DNA from: Ceratotherium simum simum
Lineage: Eukaryota > Chordata > Mammalia > Perissodactyla > Rhinocerotidae
Assembly (NCBI RefSeq): GCF_000283155.1
Contig: NW_004454180.1
Span: 16,118,805 to 16,182,804 of the forward strand
Length of the DNA stretch: 64,000 bases
Direction: 5' to 3'
The notes under the pieces were generated by a model. The model did no database searches. It had not been told where the DNA came from and saw only the letters and a program-made list of their open reading frames with translations. This document shows positions 42,779-55,030 of the stretch, one piece after another. The position numbers and the translations under genes are program-made. Position 1 is the stretch's first letter; every line of letters begins with the position of its first letter.

Positions 42779-43104
42779 AAATAAAATCCAAAAAAAAAGA
42801 AATGGGAAACAAGACACAATATTTAGTAATCAATGAAATCAACTAAGTCTAAGTGTCTTGTGGTTGTGTTTTAAGATAATAATAATCTGGAACTGAAGTC
42901 CCGTGTTGACACGGGAGGTAGAATGAGCATTGAGAGGGAGGATGGCAAAGAAGGGAAATGAGAGGAGGGGAGGCTCCCATCCCCTTTGGGCTGGGACACT
43001 GATTAACTTCAGATATCAGAGCTAGTTTTAGAAAAATACTAGTTTAACCTTGTGCATTATATTTTAAGGTAATTTCAAGTGGCAAAGACACAAATGAAAG
43101 GCGG

Positions 43105-43490
43105 CCGATGTCATCAGTCATCGGGTAAATGCACAGTGAACCAGGACGCATGCGCTCCACACCCACCAGGGCTGTAAAGTGGCAATACAGTCACGAGTGC
43201 GGGGAGGATGTGGAGCAACAGGAACTCTCTTTCACTGCTGGCAGGAGTGTAAATTGGAGCAAACACTTGGGAAAACTGTTTGGCATCTTCTTCCAAAGCT
43301 AAACTTGTGCATACCTTATGACCTGCAGTCCCACTCTGAGAGAAATGAATCCATACGTCCAAAAGAAATGTGCAAAAAATATTTACAGCAGCACTATTCA
43401 CAAGAGCCCCAAACTGGAAAGAAAACCAAATATCCATCAACAGTGTGATGAATAAATAAATTGTGATATATTCGTGAAATATGGTGACGA
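43105..43490 (+). mobile_element. L1 ORF2 end, old
   Basis: gcggggaggatgtggagcaa, cactgctggcaggagtgtaa, ccttatgacctgcagtccca, agcagcactattcacaagag, aataaattgtgatatattcg: sense L1, broken. Confidence 0.82.
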
Positions 43491-43564
43491 CACGGCAGTG
43501 AGGCGAGGATGGAAGAACTCAACTACACCCAACAGCACATCTCTAACTGGCCAAGAAGGCCCTT

Positions 43565-43715
43565 CGACCACATCATTCATCTGGTAAATGTTGGCTGAGC
43601 TCCACTCTGTGCCAAACACTAGTCCAGGCACTGGGTAGGACGCCAGACGACACGACAGGTGAGGTCCTGCACGACTGAGGATGCACTCTAGCCGGGAAAG
43701 TCGGTCATAAATGTG
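43565..43715 (+). mobile_element. Old mammalian interspersed repeat (MIR/L2-like)
   Basis: tcattcatctggtaaatgtt, ggctgagctccactctgtgc, caaacactagtccaggcact, gatgcactctagccgggaaa resemble a common old mammalian repeat; subfamily uncertain. Confidence 0.5.
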
Positions 43716-43739
43716 GATAAATGATCGGTCTCTCCTTCA

Positions 43740-44385
43740 CCTATCTTTTGGGCTTCACGTGCCAACGCCCCACCCATACTCCTGTCAAACCACACTTTTC
43801 ATCCCCACCTTCTCCATCCCAGCCTGTCACAGCTCCCGTGTCCCCATATGTGATTCCTCCTACCTGCAATCCCTTCCTCCCTCTCCTCCCTCCGCTCTTC
43901 CCTTCTCTGAGCCCTTCCAGTCCTTAATGATCCATATGGAATATCAGATACAGAGAAAGCGCCCCTCCATGCCCGAGTGATAACCTGCCTTGTCTCGTGG
44001 GAGCACTCTCTGTGTTCTGTTGCCGTGGACTCTTTGCCTGTTTGCACAATGCCTTTCACACTTTTATCACATCACAATGCTTGGCACAGAGAATGTAAGA
44101 CGGATGTGTTGCCGAAATTCAACATAGAGAACCTTTAAACCTTTAAGGCTCTCTAGCATTACCATCCCCTCCCTACCTGTCAATTTCCTAACACCCCCAC
44201 TGGCCTCCAAAACATTGTTAGGGCCCTACGTCATTGTCCCCAAACCCAGCGCTGGCTCAGCACCCGTTTACACATTCTGTCACCCAAAGCAACCTGCAGG
44301 ACTGTGTCTTTGTTCCTCTTTGCACTCCTAATGCCTCACCTGTAACAGGTACAAAATAAATGTCTGTTGAACGTATTCACCAAGG
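43740..44385 (+). mobile_element. L2 LINE 3' region (one or two fragments)
   Basis: Pyrimidine-rich words cacacttttcatccccacct, gattcctcctacctgcaatc, tgagcccttccagtccttaa and later tttgttcctctttgcactcc, aacaggtacaaaataaatgt, ctgttgaacg fit an L2 3' UTR and terminus. Confidence 0.6.
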
Positions 44386-45090
44386 GCTAATGAAGTTAAA
44401 GGAGCTTTCAACACCCCTCCAGCGATCTGAGCTAGAAAGCTTATAACACTTCATTTGATAATGCAGGAATCTCATGAATGCTAATTTTTTCATTAACTTT
44501 TTATTTCACTTATTAGCACCAATTTGTACTGGTTTGTGACATGTAATGTACTTGAACATTCTCTCACAGCATTTCCCTGAAATTATACTGGAATTTAGAT
44601 ATTTTGCTGTTAAATAGGCCTTTCCCCTTAGCTATATTAATCCAAATGAGTGTCTGAGACTGTGAATTTGTGGCTAAAGAAAAAAAAAAAAGGCCAATCT
44701 TAGCAGAGGAAGAAAGGAGCAAAAAGTGCATTATATTTACAACAAATATGGCTGTAATTATTTCAAAATAAAAAGTTTAAAAAAAGACAAATTCAGGAAA
44801 GAAAAAAGTAAACTATAACACTATTGCTATAAATTTCAACATTTTCTCTCAGCTTAACGTAGGCGCCGATTTTTCCGCATCTAGAGTAATACCGGGAATG
44901 GGTACAGGTCACATTCAGTTGGGGCTACACGTGCATTTCCTAAAAGATCAGTAAGTTGACATTTTCCCAATTGAATCACATGCTTAGAGTTTCCAATGAA
45001 TTATAATATTAAGATGCATATACAGTCTTTGAGTTAATTATCTAATCTTAAGTCTAAATGTTAACTGCACTTTTAAGCCAAGTCTACCAT
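44386..45090. other. Unique AT-rich sequence, candidate conserved element
   Basis: No named repeat from about 44386 to 45090 apart from an A run near 44680. Looks single-copy; conservation cannot be judged here. Confidence 0.3.
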
Positions 45091-45175
45091 GATTACACGA
45101 TTCAAGCACAATTTATTTCGTGCTTCTATGTGCCAAGCACCCAGATACACAAGTGAACAAGAAAAATCACTGACT
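45090..45175 (+). mobile_element. Short old MIR/L2-like fragment
   Basis: gtgcttctatgtgccaagca then acaagtgaacaagaaaaatc follow the same old repeat as at 43565. Confidence 0.45.
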
Positions 45176-45304
45176 TCAAATCTCACTCCTCTGCCTCCTG
45201 TTATTTTAAGTCACGAGACCGGAGTTCTATGAGAGGCACATACACGTCACTTTCCCTGGCTGGCAAACGACAAGGCCTTGTAAAGCCTGCATCTATTTCT
45301 GCTT

Positions 45305-45480
45305 GATAGTCAGACGAGAGTGGACTTTGGACTTATATGGCCCTAGGTTACAGACCCACCTCGTGGCTGAACACCCATGTGAACCTGAGCAAACCACCGG
45401 GCCTTGTGGAGTCTCTGTTTGCTCATCTGTAGAATGGGACTACTGTGAGAAATACACGAGATGGCATGGATAACACTGTG
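45305..45480 (-). mobile_element. MIR SINE
   Basis: Antisense MIR: gtgaacctgagcaaaccacc, gagtctctgtttgctcatct, gtagaatgggactactgtga. Confidence 0.75.
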
Positions 45481-45974
45481 CATAATTGATGCAAAGATAC
45501 AGACTGTATACTGAACATCGACTGTTCATCCACAGCACCCCCTGTGATAAATATTTCCAACTGGCTTTCTGTAAAGCTTGCACCGACTTACACGTCCACT
45601 CACAGTGTGTGGGAGCACCTCTCCCTCCCTCTTGCCAACTCTGCAGGAGGTCATTTATTTTCATCTTGTTATTTATCTGAATATTGTCATTTTTACAATG
45701 AACTCTATTGCTTCAGAAATGAGATTTTATTTACATTTTAATGCCAAGTCCCTTCCACCTCATCTTAGGAAATAACGAGAGGTGTAATGAGAAAAGGCAC
45801 GGCCTCTCCCACCCCTCCTGAGGCCATTCACACTAGGCCCCTGATTTCTAGAACACTTTCCTCCCCTCCTCATCTACACAATCGCTACTTACATTCAGAC
45901 CTCAGATCCTTGATGGAATCAAGTCCCCACTTGCCTCTGGTTCCTTTTATTTAACACGGCTGCATCTTTTACAA

Positions 45975-47450
45975 TTATTTTTTATTGAGATATAACTTGC
46001 ATGCCATAAAAATTCATCCTTTAAAGTGTACAATTCAGACATTTTTAGTATGTATAGTCACAATATTGTACAACCACTATTTAATGCCAGAACATTTTCA
46101 TCGCCCCCAAAATAAACCTGGATAGGGACCCATTAGCAGTCACTTGTCATCCTCTCCCCAGCTCCTGGCAACCACTAACCTACTTTCTGTCTCTACAGTA
46201 TTGCCAATTCTGGACATTCTATACAGATGGAATCATACAGTATGTGCCCTTTGTGTCTGGCTTTTTTCACTCAGCTCAATGTTTTTCAAGTTTCATCCAT
46301 GTTGCAGCATGTGTCAGCACGTCACTCCTTTTTATAGCTGAACACTATTCCGTGATATGGATACACCACTTCCTGTCTGTCCATTCAGCAGTTGATGGAC
46401 ATTGAGTTGTTTCCACTTTTTGGCTACTGTGAAGAATGCCGCTGTGAACATTCACGGATGAGCTTCTGTGTGAACACGTTTCAGTTCTCTTGAGTATCTA
46501 GCTAAGAGTGGAATTGCTGGGTCATGTGGTAACACCACGTTAAACATTTAGAGGAACTGCCAGTTTTCCAAAGCACATGCAGCATTTTACATTCCCACCA
46601 AACGTATGAGTTCCAATTCCTCCACATCCTCACCACCAACACTTGCTATTGTACATCTTTTTTATTTTCGCTGTCCCACGGGGGGTGAAGCGGTGTCTCA
46701 CTGTGTTTTTGATTTGCATTTCTCTGTAACTAAATGACTAAAGATGTTGAGCATCTTTTCATGTGATTAGTGGCCACCTGTATGTCTTTTTTGGAAAGAT
46801 GTCTATTCAAATCCTTTGCTCATTTTTTAGTTGGGTTATTCTTCTTTTCATTGTTGAATTGTAATAGTTCTTTATATATTCTGAATGTCAGTCCCTTGTC
46901 AGACATATGATTTTCAAGTATTTTCTCCCATTCCGTGGTTGTCTTTTCACCTCTCGATAGTGTCCTCTGAAGCACAAAAATTTTTCATTTGGATGAAGTT
47001 CAGTTTATCTATTTTTCTTTTGTTGCTTATGCTTTTGGTCTCATAGCTAAGAAATCATTGCTTACTCCAAAGTCACAAAGATTTACTCCTGTATGTTTTC
47101 TATGAGTTTTATGCTTTTAGTACTTCCATTTGGGTCTGTGATCCATATTGAGTTAATTTTTATATATGATGTGAGAAGGGGTCCAACTTCATTCTTTCCT
47201 ATGTGGATATTCAGTTGTCCCAGCACCATCTGTTGAAACGACAATTCTCCCTTGAAGGGTCTTGGCACTCTTGACAAAAATCAATTGACCACAAATGTGA
47301 GGGTTTATTTTTGGACTCTCAATTCTATTCCATTAATCTATATGTCTATACCCAGGCCACTATCACATAATTTTGAAATCAGAAAGTGTGAGTCCTCTAA
47401 CTTTGCTCTTCTTTATCAAGATTGTTTTGGCTATTCTGGGCATGGTTGCA
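45975..47450 (-). mobile_element. 5'-truncated L1
   Basis: Antisense L1 from the 3' end (ttattgagatataacttgca, gcagtcacttgtcatcctct, ctcctggcaaccactaacct, ggaatcatacagtatgtgcc) into ORF2 (ggaattgctgggtcatgtgg, gatgttgagcatcttttcat, cattccgtggttgtcttttc, gtcccagcaccatctgttga). A minus-strand open piece at 47083-47277 is part of ORF2. Truncated near 47450. Confidence 0.93.
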
Positions 47451-47514
47451 TTTTTAAATTATTTATTAGTTATTTAATTGTCTCTACTTAATAAGTTTGT
47501 TTGATTATTCAGTT

Positions 47515-47665
47515 AGTTTCTGACTTCTTCACCAGAATGTAAGCTCCATGAGGGCAGAATCCACAGCTGTTTTTTAATCCCCAATTGTATCCTTAGCACC
47601 TGTACGAAGTCTGACATGTTACATAAACTCATGCAATTTATTAAATAAATGAATAAATAATTGAA
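47515..47665 (+). mobile_element. L2 LINE 3' end
   Basis: accagaatgtaagctccatg, agggcagaatccacagctgt, ccccaattgtatccttagca, attaaataaatgaataaata: L2 terminus, well preserved. Confidence 0.85.
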
Positions 47666-47669
47666 CACT

Positions 47670-48925
47670 CGTTTTTTTGTGATCATAAATATTGAAAACA
47701 GCCTAAATATTCAAAAATTTAAAAAATATTTACGCAAATTATAATACATTAATGGGATCAAATATTATGCAACCATTAAAAACCATGTCTTTCAATAACA
47801 TTTAATGATTTGGAGAATCATTGAGCCTGATCTAAATTTTGCATAAATGAAAATAAGGGCTGAAAAAAGTCATGGAAATTTTAATAGAGTTATCATGGAA
47901 GATTGTGATGACAGGTGATCTTAATTTTTTTTATGTTTTTCTCTATTTTCTACTTATTCTATTATTAGCATGTGTTGCTTTCGTAAAAGAAAGCTAAACA
48001 TTATTAACTAAAAGTATCCCCATTCAGTAAGTTGTGAATAGACTTCTGGATTTGCAGTAACCGTCCATTCTCTTCCTAGGATTTTGTTGTTAGTGGAGCC
48101 GACCCCCTGTGACTTGAATGTATTCAGATTCTACAAGGGGAGGTGGCCACATGTGATGAACTGTTCTCTGGGGAACTAGGATTAAGATGTGGGGTGTAAA
48201 CTACACTATAAACGAGCCCCCACCCGCATCTCACTCTGACTTGGTAGATTGTCACTCAACAGCCTGTGAGAGCCCAAGGCCCAGGGTGGGCTCCGAACGT
48301 CACCTCTTTCCTCCAAATCCCTCAGCAGGCTCTTCTCCCCAGTGGTGACCATGGTCCTGAACACAGGTAAGTGCCACTACTCACGCCATCAGACAGAGTT
48401 CAAGTGGCATCAACTTATAGAACACGTGGCAACTTTAACTTCAAGCAAAATTCTTTTCCAGAATTTTTAGGTTTGAAACATCCTTTAGAATTGCTCAATT
48501 TAACTGTGGCCCAACCCTCTCAGTGAGTCCACCACTAAGGCCTTCGTTCACCATCTCACAATGTTTAAGTCCACCACTGTCCAGTCGCCACTTGTAGAAC
48601 ACAGCGTACTTCTGTCTGGTATTGCTATCAAATAATTTGAAGGTCCAAAATGACTTGATTTAGTAACACGAAAGTTAAAATTATTTGCTACTAATATTTA
48701 CATTTATCTGAGAAAAGGAAAACTCTCGATTCCATCAACTAATTAGCCTAATCTACTTTATACAGGATTTTGTATGATTAAAGTTATGTATCTATAAAAC
48801 TTCCTCTAAAAATAGCCTTGAATTTATTGAAAAGTTGCTATCCACACTAAAGGAATGGGTCATACTCAATAGCGCTAATTTGGCCAACACTGCTAGTATT
48901 TTTTCACTTAAAAGGTCATGGACAT
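47670..48925. other. Intronic sequence, mostly unique
   Basis: 47680-47990 may be part of an old L1 3' region (tgcaaccattaaaaaccatg). 48050-48880 has no named repeat; about 48600-48860 is AT-rich and looks single-copy. Confidence 0.35.
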
Positions 48926-48929
48926 AACC

Positions 48930-49130
48930 TGATCAATGGTGGCAGAAGTCAGAATAGTGGATCCTTTGGGAGGGTACTGACTGGTGGGGGCACAAGGGAG
49001 CCTAGCGGGACCTGGGAATATGCTCTAGATCTCCGTCAGGTGCTTGAGTGGGTGTGATGTGTGTATGTGCTCACCGAGCTGAACACAAGGTTGCATGGCC
49101 TTCTATGTACTCAATAAAAAGGATAAAAGA
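48930..49130 (+). mobile_element. L1 3' UTR fragment, old
   Basis: caatggtggcagaagtcaga, atagtggatcctttgggagg, ggtactgactggtgggggca and tgtactcaataaaaag match an old L1M-type 3' UTR. Confidence 0.65.
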
Positions 49131-49134
49131 TCAT

Positions 49135-49790
49135 TGCTTTTAACAGAACTCATGAAACTATTTTGTTTTTAATGCTCATCTTTTTCTGATAAATAACGTA
49201 TGTTCATTCCAAAAATTTGGAAAATACAAACAAGCATCAAAAAATTAAAATCATTTATAATCAACCCACCAAAATAACTTGGCATTACGATAAATGTTGT
49301 TTGAAGCCCTAGAACAGCTCAGCTTCTGTTCACCGGCTTACAGGGCAGCTGGCAAGCTCTTCATCAACACTGGTCAACTTCGACACTGACACCAGAAGCT
49401 GTGGCCACATAGACACCACCCACCCCCCGTGACATCTGCTTCCAACATCCATGCAGGTTATTTGCAGAAGCTGTGAAGCTGAGAACCCAAAATTGTGGCC
49501 AGGAAGAGCCCTCGGTCACTTCCAGCCTTCATCTCATCGAGTCCCAACCTCACGTCCGCCTGGTGGTAACAAGAATGGCGCTGCAGCATCACATCTCGTG
49601 GGACAGATTCAAATGAGTGAGGAGGCTGAGCTGACACAGAGCCAGAGTCACAGTCTTATGACATGACAACGCTCTCTCTTGAATAAAGCAAGTGAATAAT
49701 CAGCCTCTGACTGAAGGTGGAGGCCGGCCCTGACTCGTGGGACTTTGGAGAGGTGAGCTGTGGATTCAACAACAGGGCTGTGATGGCTCT
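49135..49790. other. Intronic sequence, no gene recognised
   Basis: 49190-49290 may be a small old repeat that I cannot name; the rest appears unique. Confidence 0.35.
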
Positions 49791-49792
49791 AA

Positions 49793-49930
49793 CAGTGGCC
49801 CTTCAGTAAGCGCCTGCCACCTGCCAGGCACTGTGCCAATCCCCCCACACTTACTCCTCCTGAGGACCCTATGAAGACGGTGCTGCCGTCACCCCTATTT
49901 TAGACAAGGGGCTTGAGTCTCAGGTGCCTC
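49793..49930 (+). mobile_element. MIR SINE
   Basis: cagtaagcgcctgccacctg, ccaggcactgtgccaatccc, ctgaggaccctatgaagacg, cacccctattttagacaagg: sense MIR, truncated. Confidence 0.8.
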
Positions 49931-51050
49931 TACATGGCAGGCATTACCACGGGGAGGGGAAGATTAAGAGTTAAGCAAAGCTCTCCGTGTGTCCAGAGGA
50001 CCCGGGGCACCTGTTCTTGAGAGTGAAGCCTGACTCCTTCTGAGCCAGAAATGTGTTTCCGGTGTGGCCGGGCACACAAGGCATGTGAAGAACGGAACGC
50101 CACAGGACAGCCTTGTGGGAACACATGGGTGGGGATTGACAGAGACAACGACCCACTTTCAGTTCTCCTACCTCCTTTGTCAGATTTTTTTCAACTCCCG
50201 TACAGTTAATTCAGGGAAGAAATTAGCCATTTGTTTACATCCGAACCCTATGCCTAAGTTTCCTTAGCTAGTGCGACAGTTCTCTTTTAATCTTTCATCT
50301 CACAGAGAAAATTGTATTAATACAAATGTCATATAAGCTTGCATCAAAAGAGCCAGGATGCCTGTGGAAATGTTAGCCGGTGGCGTGTGTCATCCGTCTC
50401 ATTTACGACGAGGAAGCTGAGTCAGAGAGAGGAAATATGACTGGGGTTTGGTTAAAAGTAGACCACAGCCACGCAATAGGCCACATCTGCTCTTCAAAGT
50501 CAAAGGAAAAGAGGAGAGAAATGGTCCAAAAATACACACTGGTATTACAGCTAAAGCCACGTTCCAGCTAATGTGCAAAGGAGGCCTCGCACACCCGCCC
50601 TTTTTATTCTAGCGTGGCTCCCTTTCCCACTCCCAACCTCGCTCTGACACTCAACTAGCTGCTGGGTCTTAGAAAATGCATGCTCTCCCCAGAGCATTGG
50701 TTTTCTTCACCCCCCCAAAAAAATAAATAAAAAGATTATTGGACAAGATGGCCTGATGGTCTGTTAGCACCCCTCTGTGTAGCCAACAGCCATGTTCTTA
50801 GCCCAGGCAGCCTCTTCTTTCCTGCAGACCCACTAGGCCTGGGCACCCCCAACACCAGGCCTAGTTTTCTTGGACCAGACTCTATCTGGATGCCCCTTGG
50901 CTGGAGCCTGCCTCACTCCTTGCTCTCAGGGAACAGCCATCAGCCTGTGGTCTAGACTCAGCAACTGAGAATAGGGCCCACTGTCTCGGAAGCCTTGTCA
51001 TGACTACAGGACCTGTTGAGACAGCCCGGTTTCATTCTTGCTATTGATGA
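49931..51050. other. Intronic sequence, mostly unique
   Basis: 50390-50450 may be a MIR scrap (catttacgacgaggaagctg, agtcagagagagg). The rest shows no named element and no exon. Confidence 0.35.
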
Positions 51051-51054
51051 TTGT

Positions 51055-51800
51055 TGTCTTCTCTCTTTTTATCCCTGTTGGTCTTGCTGGGTTTATGCAT
51101 CTTACTTATTTTTTTCAAAGTATCAGATTTTTGTTTCATTGATTTTTTTCTTTTGATTTCTGTTTTTTATTTCATTGATTTCTGTTCTGTTATTTCCTTC
51201 CTACTGTTTGCTGTGGCTCTATTTTGACCTTTTTTAGTGTCTTCAGATAGACACTTAGGTTATCAGTGGGAGAACTTTTCTCTTTTCCAATGTAAGCATT
51301 TGGTGCTATAAATTTCCCTCTCAGCACTCTTCTAGCTGCATCCCATATATTTTGATATGTTGTAGTTTCATTTTCTTTCAATTCTATGTATTTTTTTAAT
51401 TTCCTGTACAACTTCCCCTTTGTCCCATGGGTTATTTACAAGCTTGTTGTTTACTTTCCAAGTGTTTGCAGATTTTCCTGTTGTCTTTCCTTACTGATTT
51501 CTAATGTGATTCCATTATGGCAAGAGAACTCACTCTGTACGATTTCAGTTACTTTAAATTTGGTTAGATTTGTTTTATGGCTCGAAATATGGTCCATCTT
51601 GGTGGATGTTCCCCAGGCACTTGATAAGAATGTTTATTCTGCTGTGATTTTGTAGATCACTCTATGTACATCTACTAGATCCTGTTGGTTGATAAGGTCA
51701 TTCAGTTTGGATATCTTTGCTGATTTTCTGCATAGTATCCTACCAATTGCTCAGAGTGGGCTGTCGAAGTCTCCGACTATAATTGTGGATATATACAAGC
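51055..51800 (-). mobile_element. L1 ORF2 fragment (endonuclease to RT linker)
   Basis: Antisense ORF2: tgtttcattgatttttttct, tttggtgctataaatttccc, gctgcatcccatatattttg, tgattccattatggcaagag, gcacttgataagaatgttta, ctgtcgaagtctccgactat. The minus frame at 51190-51411 is a surviving piece. Confidence 0.88.
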
Positions 51801-52040
51801 ATTTTTGTATTTGTTCCATTACGAGAATGTGTTCATATTACACACATATTGTTGCATCACACTTTCCTCACCCAACGATGCCTTATGAAAATCTTTTCCA
51901 GTCAATCGTAATTGGACTCTAATTCACTGTTTCAAATGGCTACATATTAGTTCACGGTGTGAATGCACCAGAACTTATTCCACCATTCTATTGTGGGACA
52001 TTCTTTTTGTTTGATGGGTGGCATAATTCCCAGTGATGAT
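51801..52040 (-). mobile_element. Probable old L1 3' fragment
   Basis: ccttatgaaaatcttttcca and aaatggctacatattagttc, then tattccaccattctattgtg resemble antisense of an old LINE 3' segment. Weak. Confidence 0.4.
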
Positions 52041-52044
52041 TCCA

Positions 52045-52825
52045 CTGGCCTTCTCAATTGCAGTTCTGAGTTTTGGTGACAGAGGCTGATGGTTGGAAAC
52101 TCACAGTAGTTGAATGCGGTATAGTAAGCAATAGAGGTGGGAGGGGGGTCACAGAGATGAGTCTACATTGAGCCTTTTAATAAAAGGAAGTGTGACTTTG
52201 AAAATTGTCAATAACACCACTTGTAGGTCATAACAAACAAGCGGTAAAGAAAGTCCTATCATTCTTTCTTGGAAAAAGGAGCAGTTGTATCTTAGACAAA
52301 GATGAATTTATCTCTCAGTTGTGCAGGCATATGAACTAAGGGCCAAATTATTCTTAGGACAGGACAAAACTCTAAAAATAGAATATATACCAACCCAGCC
52401 AGAACTGCAATTCCACCAAATTCTTCACATGAGCAGAATCTCTTACATGTAATTTACAAACTGGGATGTAAATAGATAAGAGAATCCAGGACATAGTGAG
52501 ATCAAGACCATTGACGGAGTGAGAAAGGCTTAGCCCGGAGAGGAGAAGGCTAGGGGAACACACCTCCAGCTCCCTCGAGGACTGCCACCTGGTAAGGAAG
52601 GTCAGTCCTACCAACGTCACCAGATGGAGGGGTCATCGAGAGCAGTCCAGCAAGGGCCTTGCACTGCACTGGTCCCTCCATTAAACAGAAAGCGTTCAGA
52701 CTCAAGAGGCTACAGCTCGTGCAACTGACAACTGGCAGCTGATATCTCGGCCTCCCTCAGACTGTGCCAGTCTGTGGTACAGCGTCTTCCCATCCCCTGG
52801 GCAAACGCAGTGCCCACTCCTGCCT
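52045..52825. other. Unique intronic sequence
   Basis: No named repeat or exon. Confidence 0.35.
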
Positions 52826-52829
52826 CCAA

Positions 52830-53155
52830 AGCACTTCTCACTCTGATTCTCCTGCCCTGAACATCCTCCAGTCTCCACCTACCCAGATCTGGACAGTCTT
52901 TCAGGACCCAGAAAAAATCCCACCCCTCTGTGAAGCCTTTCCTGATAACTCCAGCCCACCTCTGATCTCCCACCGTGTCACTAGCCCTTACCGAACACGA
53001 ATCTTTCTTCCTTTTTAAAATGGAGCAGCTTTTCCTGCTCAACTGGGTCTCAAGTTCCTTTTGGAAAGCCGCCCTGCATCTCTTTCAAAATCCACAATAC
53101 CTTCCCCAGGACAAGGCACGTAATTGAGCCCTCAAAAAATACTTGTTGGTGCATT
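52830..53155 (+). mobile_element. L2 LINE 3' region
   Basis: cacttctcactctgattctc, tctgtgaagcctttcctgat, ccaggacaaggcacgtaatt, gccctcaaaaaatacttgtt, ggtgcattcat follow L2 order. Confidence 0.6.
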
Positions 53156-53570
53156 CATTTACCTTGCTCTTTTTCACAAATCCATGCACTTTAATTAGAG
53201 GTGGGGTACAGGGAAGTGTTCAGGAGTTTAGCTTTCTGTTTGGAACGTCCTGGTGAAATTTTGCTATACAATATTTTAACTTAATAATGATCACTCATGG
53301 CTCTCATTAAAGTTGATTCTCTTACTGAAACCCTCTTGTAATTAGCTTTAAAGAGAAAGGGCAGGAAAAACAGAATTCCTGGGTCTGCTAATAATGCTCC
53401 CCCTCATGGAACAGCCTGTAAAGACTTTGGGCAGGCTGGGTCATACATCACGGCTCACAGAAAGGACAATTACCAAGGAATTTTTAAACAGAACAGAGTT
53501 CAAAATGTGCCTCTCTGGAGCTACATTCTTAATGACCAACAATACACAGGTGGGCCACAGGGTACCCTCC
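53156..53570. other. Unique sequence, candidate conserved non-coding element
   Basis: 53180-53400 contains several taatta/attag-type homeodomain cores (ctttaattagagg, cttgtaattagctttaa) in otherwise repeat-free DNA. Regulatory role is inference. Confidence 0.3.
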
Positions 53571-53689
53571 TGACCACTCTCTTGTGCTCTGTCACACTCC
53601 CCAGTGTCCTGCAGCCACCTCGACTCCTGCATCGTGACATATTAAGTGTTAATCACAGGCTCTTGCCCCAGGGAAGTCTTGGAAGAGCC

Positions 53690-53860
53690 GGCTGACCGCC
53701 CTTCCCACAACTCATGGCCTTATATCACACACATGTGACCCCCTCTAGAGAATGATTTCCGCGAAAGCAGAGACCACTTAATTCATCTTGGGGTCCCAGG
53801 GGCCAGTGGCAGGCAGCCAGTGGGCTCCCACTTAGTGTGGACTGAATCGATAACTGCAAA
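53690..53860 (+). mobile_element. L2 LINE 3' end, diverged
   Basis: tatatcacacacatgtgacc, agagaatgatttccgcgaaa, gcagagaccacttaattcat, ccagtgggctcccact resemble the L2 terminus. Confidence 0.5.
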
Positions 53861-54229
53861 GACAAGTCCACAGAGCTGTGGAGGTCCTGAGAAGAGATCA
53901 CTGACTGTCCTCATGAGCGAGGCAGGAGGGAAAAGCTGCTGGGTCCTGAAGGTGAGCAGAGCACTATTCTAGGCCAAGATGGGGTGGAGAGAAGGGGTCG
54001 AGAGCGGGACAGTCCAGCTAAGGCCAGAGGTGCATCTGGTTTGGGGGAAACAAGTTGCTTCACGGTGCTGGAGTGTCAGGGGTTAGGGAGCAGGAGAGGA
54101 AGCTCAGGAGTGAAGCTGAAGCCAAACCGTGAACATTTGTAATAATAATAATAATGAGTCACACTGAATTCTGCACACAAAGGCAGCACAGAGGGCTATC
54201 AATTAGGAAGAGGAGACGTGTGTTTTACA

Positions 54230-55030
54230 AAGATAAATGATTCACCACTTCAACAGGAAAAGGGTGAAAAATATATATTCATCTCACCAAATGCTGAAAA
54301 GACCCTTGAAAAATTCAACAACCATTTCAGATTTTTTTTTATTTGGAAAAACTAAGGTTATAGGAAATTTTTCTTAACTTGTAAAGGTGTCTATAACAAT
54401 AAATTTCCGCCTTAATAAGTTGAGTACAGAAGGACTCACTTTGGAGCCAAGAATGAAAAAGTGACCTTCGCCAATAGAATTGATCATTCTACTCAAGGTC
54501 CTGCCAATGTGATAAGAAAAGAAAAGGATTAATATTAGGTAAAACTTATTGTACACACAGGCAAAAATATTTGACCAAGTGGAAAGATTCATGTAGAAGA
54601 ATGTTCATTATTTTAGTATCTGTGAGAAATTGGAAACTATCTACATGTCTAACAATAGGGAACTGTTTGAACACATTTTAGTACATCCACATATTTGATA
54701 CTAAGCAAATGCCAAAAAGAATGAGGCAGAATTACAGGTATTAATATTGAAACATTTCCAAGGGATACTAAGTGAAAAGAGCATGTCACAGAACAATATA
54801 TGTAGAATACTTAGCTTAGTGTAACAGAAAGGAAGAAGAAAAGATAAAAGAAAGGAAGAAAAAGAAAAAGGTATGTATGTGTGCATCTGGAAATATAAAT
54901 AGTAAACAGTGGATGGTGATTATCTGTGAGAGGAAGAAAATTAGAAGTATTGGGAAGGGAGTGGGGGGAAACTTTGTTTGAAACATTTCAGTGAGACTAT
55001 ATCACATTTTTTATTAAATTTAAAAAGAAG
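54230..55030 (+). mobile_element. Ancient L1 (L1M type), internally deleted
   Basis: 54230-54340 carries ORF2 words from before the RT catalytic site (atctcaccaaatgctgaaaa, gacccttgaaaaattcaaca), 54480-54530 further RT words (ctactcaaggtcctgccaat), then 54590-55020 the ORF2 end and 3' UTR (ctaacaatagggaactgttt, acttagcttagtg, gtggatggtgattatctgtg). Large parts between are missing. Confidence 0.65.

Larger units (their letters stand above)
41645..42980 (+). mobile_element. Ancient L1-clade LINE remnant, interrupted twice
   Basis: Pieces 41645-41880, 42245-42511 and 42780-42980 carry words such as gagaaaattttcccagaact, ccaagtgctaaacaagcaca, aacagacttctcatcagcaa, gacaatggaacaacatcttc and ccagaattcaacacctatac, which run in order and resemble the old LINE at 31.5 kb. 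It is split by an L1 3' end plus ERE (41885-42244) and by a second ERE (42512-42778). Confidence 0.55.
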
